Below, piece by piece: positions 1 to 9,847 of a DNA stretch of 35,243 bases (within the stretch, counting starts at the first letter, position 1; each line of letters starts with the position of its first letter). The notes under the pieces were generated by a model, which was not told where the DNA came from, made no database searches, and worked only from the letters and a program-made list of their open reading frames with translations. Origin of the DNA: a virus; the IMG/VR virus record IMGVR_UViG_3300032893_000197, positions 1-35,243 of that record; one strand, 5' to 3'. Position numbers and translations under genes: made by a program.

Positions 1-138
1 CACTTTAGGTACAAAACCATCTCCAACGTCTTTGGAGTCTTTGTCCTGGATCCAGAATTTGATGTCATGTCCGGCCCCCTCGCACTCCATCGCTAAAGGA
101 ACTGCCGATCCCCAACCCGATATGAATAGAATTTTCAT
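1..138 (-). CDS. ATP-grasp / PurD-like N-terminal domain (partial, runs off left edge)
   Basis: Only the first 46 residues are inside the window. They start MKILFISGWGSAVPLAMECE and continue with a GHDIKFWIQD stretch and a DVGDGFVPKV stretch. The alternation of a hydrophobic strand, a Gly-rich turn, an ALA/PLA helix and a 'GHDI' strand resembles the N-terminal PreATP-grasp domain of phosphoribosylamine-glycine ligase (PurD/GARS). Phages are known to carry PurD-like ATP-grasp proteins near structural genes. The start codon overlaps the stop of the giant internal-protein gene (ATGA), so it is translationally coupled at the end of the virion operon. The catalytic ATP-grasp domain lies outside the window, so the assignment rests on a short N-terminus. 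Confidence 0.5.
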   Translation of the reverse strand, partial: MKILFISGWGSAVPLAMECEGAGHDIKFWIQDKDSKDVGDGFVPKV

Positions 139-3100
139 TTGAACATCGCCTTATTCTCTTGGCGTGATTTGGCGGAGCGAACCATATTATCCAGCGTGAA
201 GAAATCAAACCCCTGCTCGTCGCTGATTTGGTTCGCGCGCTTGTAGAGCTTGCTGTCCTTTTCTCCTCCAGAATAATATCGGTCCAGCATTTCCATGATG
301 TAGGTTTTGGAAGGTCCGCGGCGAACTGGGAGCCCCCCATACGCGCTCTGGCCGGTTTCAAACATTGGGGTGTAGGCCGCCTTTAAGACATCGATAGGGC
401 CTACGGGCTTTTCGTAGGGGTTCATGTAGTACGACTTTGACGCGCCCCACTCCATGAGCTTTACGGCCGATTGGACCGCCGGACTCGTCTTATGAACAAA
501 TGTTTTGGCCGGATGAATGTAATCCGCAATCTCGGTTAAAGCCTTGGAAAGCTGATAATAGGTCGTTCCCTTTTCGTCTTTGCTTCGGATGACCTGATCG
601 CGGTATCCTTCCGGGTTGTCCTTGAGCCACCGGCCCTTCCCTAAAAGCCTCTTGGAGTTGTAGTAATTCATCACGTTTGAAATTGTGTACCAACCAATAA
701 AAAGCTTGGCCATCTGCTTCCGGGCCATCATTCCCTGGGGGCCTTTAAGAAGCGTGGATCCGGCCATCATCGGTCGGCCGAGTGTCCATTCCGGGGCCAG
801 CATTACCCATTGAAGCGCGCGTTGCGTGCTGGGATGGGCCATGAACTGAGCATAGGTAATGCCACCCATACCATTTGAAACCTGCGCGACGATCTGGCGC
901 TCAATTTCGGGGATAGCCATTTTCTGTCCGGCTGGAGCCTCGATGTTAAATTTCTTAATGGCCAGGGCCAGGTTGTCCTCGTAAACCAGCATCGAGCCGA
1001 TCACGCGCATATAGTCGAAGATGCTCTTATTCAGAACATCGACCGCATGTCGCGGGAGAGAAGCAAGGCCCTTTATCGGCGCGCTCTTTATCTTGGAATC
1101 CAGCATCTTCTCTAAAGACATGAGATCTCGGGACAAAATGCTGTGGATGTCTGCATCGACCGACCCAACTTTAAAGTTTCTCTCGGCCATCGTGAGCGCC
1201 AGCGGCCGGTTGGCCAAAGCGCCATGTCCACGGATAAAGGATTGGTAGAGCTGCCCGACCGCCTTGACCGGGTTCTTGCTCAAGGTTTCGCCTTCCATAT
1301 CAGCCGTGATTGCCTTCGCCAGATACCGTAATCCTCGGAACATGGTATTTCTATCTCTGTTAAAGCTGAACACGTTTCGGTAGTTAATCCCGGAAAGGAT
1401 CATCTCGCCTTCGGTGAAGCCGTGGAAGAAGCCGATCAGCTTGGCGGCCTTACTCAAGGCCATCGCGTGATTGATGTATTCGTTCTCAAGGAACTTGGCT
1501 GGCCGGGCCAGCATATACTCCGCGACCTCTTTGTAGTACGGGTTTATGGCGATACCGTCAAGCAGCGGGACTCCGCGAATCCGGATCCAGCTCTTTGGGG
1601 CTTGGCCGGTATGGGGGGTTAGCTTGGCGTTTCTGGCCATGTTCTTAGCGCCTTCGGCCGCTTCGTTAATCATGGCCGGGCCATCCGGAGCCATCGAGGC
1701 CCCAAGCTTCTGCCATGCGTGGATGCGCGAAAGAATCCCGGTCCGCGTCCGATCCATCGCCCGGATCTCGTCTTTAATGTCCATGCTGACGGGCTTAAAC
1801 CCAGCCTCGATGCCTTCGGCGCGGGTAACAAATTTTCGATTCTTTGCGAACACCGGATTGTTCCCAAGTTTCTTTCCTTCCCAATCCAGGTATTGTTCCG
1901 GTCTTTCCCACCGGCGCGTCACATGGTTTTCGACGTAGCCCATCTCGTCGTAATACTGGCTGATCAAATCGTAGGCTTCGTCCTCGCGCGCCTGGAGAGC
2001 TTTCTTGGCCTCGACCATCTGAGGAGTTGGATTCTTTGATAAGGCGACCCACCGCTTCGCGTCCTCTTCGGAGTACCCCAGGGCGGTCAAGGATTCTACG
2101 CTTGGCGCTTTGCCTTCCTGGTAGAACATCTGCGCGGCCAACTCGTCCTTGCTGAATTTTCGGAAATTGTCATGTATGAAGAAGTCGGACTCCAGCTTCA
2201 TCACTCCCTCGTCGCCATCTTTGAACAAAGCAATCTGTTGATTGGCCTTGAATTTCTTGTAGGTCCCCTTGATCATCTCGGCCTTTTTCTGTAGGTAGCT
2301 CCGCTCCGCTCGATCCGCTAAAGACTTCTGCGCGACCGGGTTCCCCTTCTTAGCCTCGTCGATTTCTTTGTAAGCATGATCGTCAAACGCGGAAAGGGTC
2401 GGCGCGATGTCCTTCCGCATGGAGTCCTGGAGTTCTTTCGGAGCGTTCCGGGCGATATAGAGCATCACATCTTCGGTGGTCTGATAGCCGATCTTCATGG
2501 CCCGGTCGGTCAATTCTTTAATGATCGCCTGTTGCCGGGCCTTCTTTACAGGATCAATTTCATTCCCGCCAGTTCCCCCAAGGCTAACCTGACCGCCTTC
2601 TCCAAGGGTATCGAAAAGGTCCCATCCAAGATCGAATGAGCTTTTCCCAAAAAGATCGTTTGGAGTCCCTTCCGGGGCCTTCTCCGCGCTTGTCTCATAG
2701 CCAGTAACGAACTTGTCCGGGAACTGCGCTTGGGGCATGTCGGGAAGTGTTTGATCTTTCGGTTTGACTTTTGGTGTCTTGGCTTCCTGTGATTCGAGGC
2801 TAAACCCGGCATCCGATTTCATCTGTGATTCGATATTATGTTCGGCCTCATCGAGGAAAGATTTAGTAGACCGTGGCCTTTCCAGATCAATGAATTTACG
2901 CGTGTAATCAAATAAGGCATTGATGTCTGGGCTGGCGATTAGTCCGGCATCGTAGGCCATCTTCGCGGCCTCATCGGGCTTGGTTTCTCCTCGGAGGTAA
3001 TCCGGGACGTTCCTCAAAACTTCCTCTTGCTCCGGAATCTTGCCGGTCATCGGGTCCGGATCGTTAAACCCTATCCCGCCGGTCGCGAACTTTAATTCGG

Positions 3101-4835
3101 CCCTGGCCTCGTTGGCTGTCTTGACATTAAAATCATGCTCCAGTTTCAATCTTTGGGCTTCGGCCTTTATCTCCAATGGATCCAATCCCTTTTGCTTGTA
3201 TTTCGCTTCGGGTAGAGCTTCTTCTATGGGGACCTTCGAATCTTTGATGATCTTTTGTCTTTGCGCTTCTTTTATGACCGCATCGATAAAGCTTTTGGAT
3301 TGAGGATTCAATTCTTCCGATCCTAAAAATCCCTGTTCTCTAAAACTACTCATCAAAGCGCCGACCGTAACCCTTCTGGCTTGTTTGGGCTCATCCGGGT
3401 GGATGTAATCAATCATCTCCTGGAGGTACTGTTTGAAGGTCTTTCCAGCTCCTTCGGAGGGCTTTACGGGGGCGGCCGTTGGCTGCTCCGGGGGAGGAGT
3501 CTTAGGCTGGGCTGGCCGCCCCGGTGAAGTCCTTGTGGGAGCTGGGGTTATGGGCTTTGTTTCTGGCGCTGGCAAGGGTTCCGGGATGTTCTCTTTCCCT
3601 GGTTTGAGGAGTCCGGCCGGTTGCGGACCTCCCGCCAAAAGCTTTTGCTCCTCAAGTTCAATGGAAGAAGGAGGGGCCCTGACAACTCCTGGAGCATAGT
3701 CCAGGTAGGCCCTCGCATTTGCGATTCTACGGGTGTAATACTCCTGGAGGAGATCTTCTGACCTGGAAAGGCTATCGGTGCGTACAGGCTCACCCTGGAG
3801 CTTCTGGAGGCGTTCCTTGGCCGCATCCCGAAGTTGGGTGATGTTGGCTTTGGCCTCCGGATAAAGATCGGCCTCCGGACCAGGAAGAGGTATCGGCTTA
3901 CCCTCTTTATAGGACTTTTGCTCTAGCTCAAGGAGATGGTTTTGGTACTGGTCATATTCGGCCTGAGCCTGGACTTTAGCCTCTTCGTGGGCCAAATGCT
4001 CTAAAGGGCGCGGTGGCCCATCGGTCGCCATACGTCCGTTGTTCTCAATGACCTGCCTCTGGATGAGACTTTTCATCTCGTTTCCAATGGTCGGTGTCCC
4101 GGTAGGCTTTGGCTTGGCCCAGGGAAGGTGAATATCGGGGAGGTGACGCTCTTTGGCCAGGAAAGGGAAGGTCACGCCAGCGGCCTTCATAAAGGCATCG
4201 ACCGGGGTAAAGTAGGCGCCGGCTCCTAAAGTGGTTTCGGGTATGGCCCCGGACAAAAGATCGCCAACGTATCGGACGCCGCCGGCCGCGGCCGCGCGCG
4301 CCATCTCAAATTGGGTGACAGGGTTCCAGGATTTGACCGTACCAAACTCTTGACCGATCCTTCCGTAGCCCTCATCCGAGGGCTCGATCATCTGCGCCCC
4401 GGCTTCAAATCCTTCGCTGACGAACTTCTTGGCGGCCTTGGCCCCCGGAATCTCAACTCCAGAGGCTTCGATATCCTCCAGGGTTGATCCGATCTTGGAG
4501 GTATCTACCTGCTCCGAAAGGGCTTTCCCAACCTTCTTGGCCGCCGGGACAACGGCTTCGGCCGCCTTCTTGACGACTGGAGCGACCTCCGAAACAACCT
4601 TCTTTCCCTTTCGAATGAGCTTGTCGGTGGTGGATTCAACCGGGATATTGGTCATCTCATCGAAGCGCTGGCGGACCTTTATGCGTTTGGATTCGGGGAG
4701 GCCAAGGTATCGGCTATCGGTCTGGACGTACTGATCCCAAAGCCGTTGCCGGACCTTCTCCTTCTTCTCCTGGGGAAGGTCTATGAACCTTTCATCCCCG
4801 GAAACCTCGTTCCAATGGTCTTGAAGCGTTGCCAT
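135..4835 (-). CDS. Giant internal virion / ejected polyvalent protein (1566 aa)
   Basis: This is the longest gene in the window and sits at the promoter-distal end of the structural operon, where short-tailed phages keep internal core or ejection proteins (T7 gp16-like position). The N-terminus holds two similar charged segments (IDLPQEKKEKVRQRLWDQY and LGLPESKRIKVRQRF, about residues 20-60). An Ala-rich amphipathic stretch and a Gly/Ala segment follow to about 220. A Pro-rich linker lies at about 398-452, and a small helical domain beginning TFKQYLQEMIDYIHPDEP at about 464. A long C-terminal region contains a GYVENHVTRRW segment (about 965) and several hydrophobic helices (about 1190, 1350-1390). 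The C-terminal half resembles the large polyvalent-protein-associated domains of phage mega-proteins. No peptidase, transglycosylase or polymerase motif was recognised. Ejection into the host is inferred from position and size. Confidence 0.6.
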   Translation of the reverse strand: MATLQDHWNEVSGDERFIDLPQEKKEKVRQRLWDQYVQTDSRYLGLPESKRIKVRQRFDEMTNIPVESTTDKLIRKGKKVVSEVAPVVKKAAEAVVPAAKKVGKALSEQVDTSKIGSTLEDIEASGVEIPGAKAAKKFVSEGFEAGAQMIEPSDEGYGRIGQEFGTVKSWNPVTQFEMARAAAAGGVRYVGDLLSGAIPETTLGAGAYFTPVDAFMKAAGVTFPFLAKERHLPDIHLPWAKPKPTGTPTIGNEMKSLIQRQVIENNGRMATDGPPRPLEHLAHEEAKVQAQAEYDQYQNHLLELEQKSYKEGKPIPLPGPEADLYPEAKANITQLRDAAKERLQKLQGEPVRTDSLSRSEDLLQEYYTRRIANARAYLDYAPGVVRAPPSSIELEEQKLLAGGPQPAGLLKPGKENIPEPLPAPETKPITPAPTRTSPGRPAQPKTPPPEQPTAAPVKPSEGAGKTFKQYLQEMIDYIHPDEPKQARRVTVGALMSSFREQGFLGSEELNPQSKSFIDAVIKEAQRQKIIKDSKVPIEEALPEAKYKQKGLDPLEIKAEAQRLKLEHDFNVKTANEARAELKFATGGIGFNDPDPMTGKIPEQEEVLRNVPDYLRGETKPDEAAKMAYDAGLIASPDINALFDYTRKFIDLERPRSTKSFLDEAEHNIESQMKSDAGFSLESQEAKTPKVKPKDQTLPDMPQAQFPDKFVTGYETSAEKAPEGTPNDLFGKSSFDLGWDLFDTLGEGGQVSLGGTGGNEIDPVKKARQQAIIKELTDRAMKIGYQTTEDVMLYIARNAPKELQDSMRKDIAPTLSAFDDHAYKEIDEAKKGNPVAQKSLADRAERSYLQKKAEMIKGTYKKFKANQQIALFKDGDEGVMKLESDFFIHDNFRKFSKDELAAQMFYQEGKAPSVESLTALGYSEEDAKRWVALSKNPTPQMVEAKKALQAREDEAYDLISQYYDEMGYVENHVTRRWERPEQYLDWEGKKLGNNPVFAKNRKFVTRAEGIEAGFKPVSMDIKDEIRAMDRTRTGILSRIHAWQKLGASMAPDGPAMINEAAEGAKNMARNAKLTPHTGQAPKSWIRIRGVPLLDGIAINPYYKEVAEYMLARPAKFLENEYINHAMALSKAAKLIGFFHGFTEGEMILSGINYRNVFSFNRDRNTMFRGLRYLAKAITADMEGETLSKNPVKAVGQLYQSFIRGHGALANRPLALTMAERNFKVGSVDADIHSILSRDLMSLEKMLDSKIKSAPIKGLASLPRHAVDVLNKSIFDYMRVIGSMLVYEDNLALAIKKFNIEAPAGQKMAIPEIERQIVAQVSNGMGGITYAQFMAHPSTQRALQWVMLAPEWTLGRPMMAGSTLLKGPQGMMARKQMAKLFIGWYTISNVMNYYNSKRLLGKGRWLKDNPEGYRDQVIRSKDEKGTTYYQLSKALTEIADYIHPAKTFVHKTSPAVQSAVKLMEWGASKSYYMNPYEKPVGPIDVLKAAYTPMFETGQSAYGGLPVRRGPSKTYIMEMLDRYYSGGEKDSKLYKRANQISDEQGFDFFTLDNMVRSAKSRQENKAMFK

Positions 4836-5624
4836 TTAGAGATCCTTGAAGAGAGCGTCCTTATCTATAACTCCGCCATCCTGGCCCTGGGGAACTGCGC
4901 CTCCGGCCGGAGCCGGGGATCCTCCACCCGCGGTGGCTTGCTTTTTAATAATCGCATCGTACTGGTCTCGGTAATCTGCTAATTTCTGCTTCATTATTTT
5001 GGCCTGTTCCGGGTCCGACTTTTCCAGCCGACTCATTTTTACGGGATCGTTGGCCGTGGCCAGCCACTTCTCGTAGGAGGCCTTGAAAGCTTGATCGCTA
5101 CGGAACTCCTGGGGGATCCCGCCGCCTCCCTTTCCTCCACCCGACGGCTTGTAATGAAAGCCATAATCCTCCAGATTGGTCATAACCTCGTCGCCATTTT
5201 CATCTTCGGTGATCATCATGTTTCCCGAGAACCGAGGCTGTTTCTGCTTCGTATTAAAGGCGTGCGCTATGTAGGCGGCCAGGATATCGTTGCTCATAGG
5301 CTGACCGGCCAGCTTTAAGAACTCCGGGCTCTTGAACCGCTTAGAAAGATAGATCGCCATGCCTTCCGGGAACTTGGTTTCGCCCATCTTCGCTTTCAGA
5401 AGTTCCAGGCGGATCTGTCCGGCTTGTGTTTCTTTGAGTCTCTTCATGGCCTCCTTATCACCAGAGGCGACCGCTAGGCGGTTATCTATCTCTTGAGTAG
5501 TCCCAAGGGTCGACTTGCTTTGTTCGGCCTGGCGCTCCGTCTTGGCTCTTTCGCCGGCAATCGCCGTGTTCCCGGCTTGCGCGAAGTTTTGACCTGCCGC
5601 TTCCAACAATCCTTCTCCAGCCAT
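4836..5624 (-). CDS. Putative internal virion protein (262 aa)
   Basis: The protein is helical and Ala/Gln/Lys-rich, with a Gly-rich hinge (KPSGGGKGGGGIPQEF, about 160-176) and a Gly/Pro tail ending DKDALFKDL. It starts MAGEGLLEAAGQNFAQAGN. It ends one base before the giant internal-protein gene and begins 9 bases after the preceding gene, so it lies in the same operon. The composition and place match the small ejection/core proteins that accompany a giant internal protein in podoviruses, but no family was recognised. An SD-like GGAGGACGTT stretch precedes the ATG. Confidence 0.5.
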   Translation of the reverse strand: MAGEGLLEAAGQNFAQAGNTAIAGERAKTERQAEQSKSTLGTTQEIDNRLAVASGDKEAMKRLKETQAGQIRLELLKAKMGETKFPEGMAIYLSKRFKSPEFLKLAGQPMSNDILAAYIAHAFNTKQKQPRFSGNMMITEDENGDEVMTNLEDYGFHYKPSGGGKGGGGIPQEFRSDQAFKASYEKWLATANDPVKMSRLEKSDPEQAKIMKQKLADYRDQYDAIIKKQATAGGGSPAPAGGAVPQGQDGGVIDKDALFKDL

Positions 5625-5633
5625 AACGTCCTC

Positions 5634-6560
5634 CTATTCGAACAACGACCCTGTGCTTTGGAATCTTGACGCATCATATCCTGGAACATTTAATGGAGAT
5701 CCCTGAAATCCCATAGGGGTTGAAGTTGAAGATCCGCCAGGACTAACCCCGGAAGCATTTATCAAATCCTTTGGAGTGCTAACAATGCTGGAAGCTAAAT
5801 TCTTTCCCGTACTGAAAATGTCGCTGGCATACTGGAGCTTTGATAGGAAGCCGCCTTGGTTAGCTTTGTCTGCAGCGATCTTTGCGTTTGCCTCTTCGGT
5901 GCCTGAGCTTCGCAGGAAATACGGCAGGGAGGCGATGAGATTCGATTGTCCGAGATCTTGGGCTGAGCGCTGGCCAGCTGCCGCCCCGGCGCGCGCCTCT
6001 GCTCCCGTAGAGATCCCCAAAAGGTTATTGATTTGATCTTGGATTGATTTGGCCTTGTTCTGCTGTTGAGTCATCCCAACCTGGAGGCCGGTAGACAACA
6101 CGTTTTCCTGAAACTGTTGGTTCGTTTGAGCAAGAGCGTTGGCCTCTGTTGAGGAAGCCCCAAGGCCACGGCTGGCCAATGATCCCTGGACCTCGGCCAG
6201 GGATGACTTAAATGATGTGGCCAGTGGAGCCAGATACGATTGAATCTGGTCTGGAGTTAAAGACCCAAAGAGCTGAGGGGCGGAACTCTGGAGATAAGAA
6301 AGCTGACTGTAAAGATTCTGCGCCTTGTCGTAGGTATCTTTGGCGTAGTTCTGCTCAAGGGTTTGGTAAGCCAACAAGGGATCGGAGGCTTGCCGTTCTT
6401 GCTCCGCTTTCTTGTAGTTGGCATACTCGGCCATCGCCGCGTTGGCCGCGCCCCCGATAACATCCATGCCAGCAAAGAGGCCCTCCTCCTCCGGTGTTGG
6501 ATTAACGACGCCATACATTTGCAACCATTGTCCTACGTCATTCGCTGAAATTTGCGGCAT
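5634..6560 (-). CDS. Putative DNA-ejection / internal core protein (308 aa)
   Basis: The product is Ala/Gln/Ser-rich and mostly helical. It contains an early GMDVIGGAANAAMAEY segment, a central SLASRGLGASSTEANALAQ segment and a low-complexity Gly/Ser/Pro tail. The 'RGLGxSS' segment followed by Gln-rich helices is typical of phage virion-assembly or ejection proteins that pack inside the head (T7 gp14 or P22 gp7/gp16-type roles). It is preceded by an AGGAGGA ribosome site, and no signal peptide is present, unlike the tail genes upstream. The function is inferred from composition and from the position between the tail and giant internal-protein genes. Confidence 0.5.
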   Translation of the reverse strand: MPQISANDVGQWLQMYGVVNPTPEEEGLFAGMDVIGGAANAAMAEYANYKKAEQERQASDPLLAYQTLEQNYAKDTYDKAQNLYSQLSYLQSSAPQLFGSLTPDQIQSYLAPLATSFKSSLAEVQGSLASRGLGASSTEANALAQTNQQFQENVLSTGLQVGMTQQQNKAKSIQDQINNLLGISTGAEARAGAAAGQRSAQDLGQSNLIASLPYFLRSSGTEEANAKIAADKANQGGFLSKLQYASDIFSTGKNLASSIVSTPKDLINASGVSPGGSSTSTPMGFQGSPLNVPGYDASRFQSTGSLFE

Positions 6561-6569
6561 AAAGTCCTC

Positions 6570-7139
6570 CTATCGAATCCTTCTTGCTGAAATTCGCCCG
6601 GAACTTGCGGGCTGCACACTCCAAGCGGATTCCTGCTTAGCGTAAACCGTGGTATTTGATGTTAACGACATCCGATAATTTGCAATCGTCAGAGGACCAA
6701 AGGTGATGATATTGCCAGAAGTGACTCCCCATTCCAAATAATTATCACCGTAAACTAATCCCCCAGAATTATTGCCTGAATTAAGTCCAATGCCACATCT
6801 AAAATCCGTGGCAGTCGCCAATGTATTTACAGCCCAAATCATTGTTACATCCCAATCTCCGGCTGTAAGATTGATGCTCGTCGCATCTCCCCATTGACCT
6901 GATGCAGGGAGATTAACATTAGTCCAATCTTGAGAAATATATTCCCCAACACATCCGGTACAAGCATTACTGCCGTTCGATACGCCGCTCTTATTAGATA
7001 TTTGCTGGCATACATTCTGGAACTCTCTTTGTTCGTCCGCGTCTTGATGAGCCAAGAGGGGACAGCTTCCCCAGGACCATTCCGCTAACCCACAGAGAAG
7101 AAGGACGGCAAACACGATATAGCGATTTCGGATCCTCAT
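6570..7139 (-). CDS. Tail-fibre-like beta protein with N-terminal signal peptide (189 aa)
   Basis: Residues 1-24 form a Sec-type signal peptide: basic MRIRNR, hydrophobic YIVFAVLLLCGLAEWSW, then small residues before SCPLL. The C-terminal part has the pattern common in phage receptor-binding tips. It runs TSINLTAGDWDVTMIW, later a TIANYRMSLTSNTTVYA stretch, and ends SSGRISARRIR. The last segment closely follows the 'G-x-I-x-ARR-[IV]-R' ending seen in many fibre C-termini. Four Cys lie early in the mature chain, with a CTGC pair. The start overlaps the stop of the nozzle-like gene by ATGA. A signal peptide on a virion fibre is unexpected because tails assemble in the cytoplasm. Confidence 0.6.
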   Translation of the reverse strand: MRIRNRYIVFAVLLLCGLAEWSWGSCPLLAHQDADEQREFQNVCQQISNKSGVSNGSNACTGCVGEYISQDWTNVNLPASGQWGDATSINLTAGDWDVTMIWAVNTLATATDFRCGIGLNSGNNSGGLVYGDNYLEWGVTSGNIITFGPLTIANYRMSLTSNTTVYAKQESAWSVQPASSGRISARRIR

Positions 7140-9847
7140 TGCACGGGCCTCTGCTTAAACAATCCTTCTATCCCATAGAGCAAGAAAGAGCATTGAGAAT
7201 CGTTTGTTCCAATCGTAAAGTCGATGGTTTGACCAAAGTCTTGATGCGAAGCGTCGACGGGAAATGGAAGTCGAACGGAGGATAGGGTCGTAAATTCGTT
7301 AAGCGATGTAGATCCAAGAGGATACTGTGCCCCTCCGCCGTCCATGTTATAGGCCAAGGTCATGGTGCAATTTCCCCCTCCAAGGACCGATGGATAGACC
7401 GCATAGAGATAATCGTCGGCCGCAAAGTCTCCAAGACCAAAAGAGCGTGTCCTAATGTGGGAGTCAATCGCTGAACCATTGTCGGACGTTCCCTGATCGT
7501 CAATATAGATATTCCCCGTTGATCGAGAATCGGCATGGTAGAGGCTATTCTTATATTGCGTGAAAGCGCCGGCATGAATGTCGAATGAGGTCCACCGATT
7601 GTCTTTATCGAGAACAATAACAGAGTCATTGGACGTATCGACTGTATTGGTTGTAAGCGAAAGCCAATAGCGGTTGTTCCATACCGTGGAGGCCAAGGGA
7701 GTCGGCTTGCTTCCAGAGAACCATTGGACGGTCCCGCTTTGAAGCGTCGGTGTTTGCGTAGCGGCCGTGACGGTAAAGGTAGCGTACCATTGCACGTAGG
7801 TGCCCGTTGTAGAATTGATTTGAGAATTTGGAGTTTGGTTTGTGCAGGAGACCGGAGCACTCATATTGGAGTTGGTGGAGGAGCAAATCGAGAAGGCTAT
7901 AGCGCCAGAATTTAGAGCCTCCTGGACATTGAAATTTCCCCACGAATTTATTGAACCGACATTGTGAATTTGAGACTTAAATGACCCGGGATTTGCAGTC
8001 GCCAAAATCGATTCTGACGTTACATAAGTCAAAGCCGTGTCTGTATTGGAAATCGTTATGGTCGTAGAATATTTTGAGTATCTATTTCCGGTTGCGTTTG
8101 TTCCTGTCGATGTTTCAAGGATTGACCAAGGACCAGAGGAAGCCGAAGAGGTTTGAAGAGAAAAAGTTGGGCTGGAGCCCGAAGTGATCCATGCCGATGC
8201 TAAAGAATAAGAAGCCGATGAAAAACCGCTGTCAAAAGTCTGAGAAGTAAAAGAGCCTGATGTCAGAGATCTCCCATTCGTGAAGTCATCGATAACGATC
8301 GAACGCAACTGAGGGAAGGAGGATCGTGTTTCATCCGATGCGGTATAGAAAGTGATATCTGTCCCGCTATTTACGAAACACTGGCTAATGGCCACATTAT
8401 ATCCAGAGGTTGCATCATCAACCGATATTCTCACCGACATTCCGTTTAATCCCGATGAACTTAGGGTGCGACTTGTATAGGTGCAGCTATTATCGGCTTC
8501 TACAAATGTGGCGGAATGTAGAGTAGATCCTCCGCAGGTCTGGATAGAAACGCTATAGGTATCGCCAGTGTTTGTGTTCGTATCAAGAAGCATCCCTGAT
8601 CCGGTTCTTGGGTTAAGAGTGCAGTGAACGCCAGACACGGAACCACTAACACTCCCGTTGCTTAACGTCCAATTCGAACTCCCACTTTCAAATCCATTGT
8701 TTGAGATATTTGTATTTCCCGATGTTATAGTCGATGCTGAAAGAGTAAAAGACGATGGAAATATAGTCGTTTGATTTGTTGATCCATTCGTCCATTGCGT
8801 TGAGGAATTTTCAACAACCGAAAAAGATGACACGACTAGATATGGCGGCGATATCGATGCACTCGTGCCACTGCTCGCCCCGGCCTGCCAATCGGACTGC
8901 TGAGACTGAACCCACGATGCCTGAGAAAATCCTCCGACCTGAATCGCCGGATCCACTTTATTCTTTATCGGGTCCGATATCCGAGTACAACTGTATCCAT
9001 TAAAGCTCTCGACGCCTCGAAGAGAAAGAAACTTAAGCCCTGAGTTATAAGTCTGTATGGACCCCCCATCGATACATCCGCACTCCTGGGTGAGCTGGCT
9101 GATCTGAAAGCTCGTCTGATCAAACCCATAGAGAGCAAAAATAGAATAGTGCTTGAAGATGTAAAGCGTATCGATATAAACGTACTCTGCGGTTATATTA
9201 TCGAAATTGTCCTGCAATCCAACCGAAAGCTGAACTGGATCTGTCGCATTTAGACCTGTCGTCCAGGTATTTCCGTCATAATATTTTGATCCATAGAGTT
9301 GATTCCCATTGGGAACCGGAGCGCCCACCACCCACAAGCGATTATGGAACTGAACGATGATCGATCCCGTCGGGCTGCCAGAAACATAGGTCGTTGATGT
9401 TCCATTCCAATAATAGACTCCCGAACTTTGATCTACAAAATAGGCGTTTCCGAAGGCATTGGTCTCGCCAACGGTGTTGTTGACAGAAACAGTCGTAATA
9501 AGGACAACGGACCCTGACAGGTTGGAGGCAATTAACTCATCTGATGATCTGGCGATCTGCCATGTGGTATTGCTCTTATCGGTATAGGTCCACAGGCCGG
9601 TGTATTGATAGGACTTAGTGGACCAGGAAAGAGCGTATCCGTTGCGCTTTGTGACCGGAGCTATTTCTCCAAAGAGAATGTTATTGGCATCCTGAACGTA
9701 TCCCGGCTGAAGGCTTTGAGGGTTGTGGTAAGAATCGAGTCCCTTAGAAAAATCTGTTTCTTGGAAAGTTTTGTTCTTGGTGACAGCAAAGGTCAAGGGC
9801 GACGCGACCGCCACCAGGGTAAAGATTCGGATAATTTTCCTGATCAT
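7136..9847 (-). CDS. Nozzle/tail-stabilisation-type beta-propeller protein with signal peptide (903 aa)
   Basis: Residues 1-21 (MIRKIIRIFTLVAVASPLTF, then A) look like a cleavable signal peptide. Immediately after comes the hallmark N-terminus of podoviral nozzle/packaged-DNA-stabilisation proteins: a TDFSKGLDSYHNP segment, then YVQDANNILFGEIAPVTKRNGY. The rest is rich in Ser/Thr/Asn and beta-strands. It includes a propeller-like first 300 residues (NAYFVDQSSGVYYWNG, RLWVVGAPVPNGNQL), a long central beta-sandwich region (about 340-680), and a C-terminal return to propeller-like strands (WNNRYWLSLTTN, VLDKDNRWTSFDIHAG). At 903 residues it is longer than T7 gp12 or P22 gp10, so the central domain is probably an insertion. 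It overlaps the adaptor gene by ATGA. Confidence 0.65.
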   Translation of the reverse strand: MIRKIIRIFTLVAVASPLTFAVTKNKTFQETDFSKGLDSYHNPQSLQPGYVQDANNILFGEIAPVTKRNGYALSWSTKSYQYTGLWTYTDKSNTTWQIARSSDELIASNLSGSVVLITTVSVNNTVGETNAFGNAYFVDQSSGVYYWNGTSTTYVSGSPTGSIIVQFHNRLWVVGAPVPNGNQLYGSKYYDGNTWTTGLNATDPVQLSVGLQDNFDNITAEYVYIDTLYIFKHYSIFALYGFDQTSFQISQLTQECGCIDGGSIQTYNSGLKFLSLRGVESFNGYSCTRISDPIKNKVDPAIQVGGFSQASWVQSQQSDWQAGASSGTSASISPPYLVVSSFSVVENSSTQWTNGSTNQTTIFPSSFTLSASTITSGNTNISNNGFESGSSNWTLSNGSVSGSVSGVHCTLNPRTGSGMLLDTNTNTGDTYSVSIQTCGGSTLHSATFVEADNSCTYTSRTLSSSGLNGMSVRISVDDATSGYNVAISQCFVNSGTDITFYTASDETRSSFPQLRSIVIDDFTNGRSLTSGSFTSQTFDSGFSSASYSLASAWITSGSSPTFSLQTSSASSGPWSILETSTGTNATGNRYSKYSTTITISNTDTALTYVTSESILATANPGSFKSQIHNVGSINSWGNFNVQEALNSGAIAFSICSSTNSNMSAPVSCTNQTPNSQINSTTGTYVQWYATFTVTAATQTPTLQSGTVQWFSGSKPTPLASTVWNNRYWLSLTTNTVDTSNDSVIVLDKDNRWTSFDIHAGAFTQYKNSLYHADSRSTGNIYIDDQGTSDNGSAIDSHIRTRSFGLGDFAADDYLYAVYPSVLGGGNCTMTLAYNMDGGGAQYPLGSTSLNEFTTLSSVRLPFPVDASHQDFGQTIDFTIGTNDSQCSFLLYGIEGLFKQRPVQ

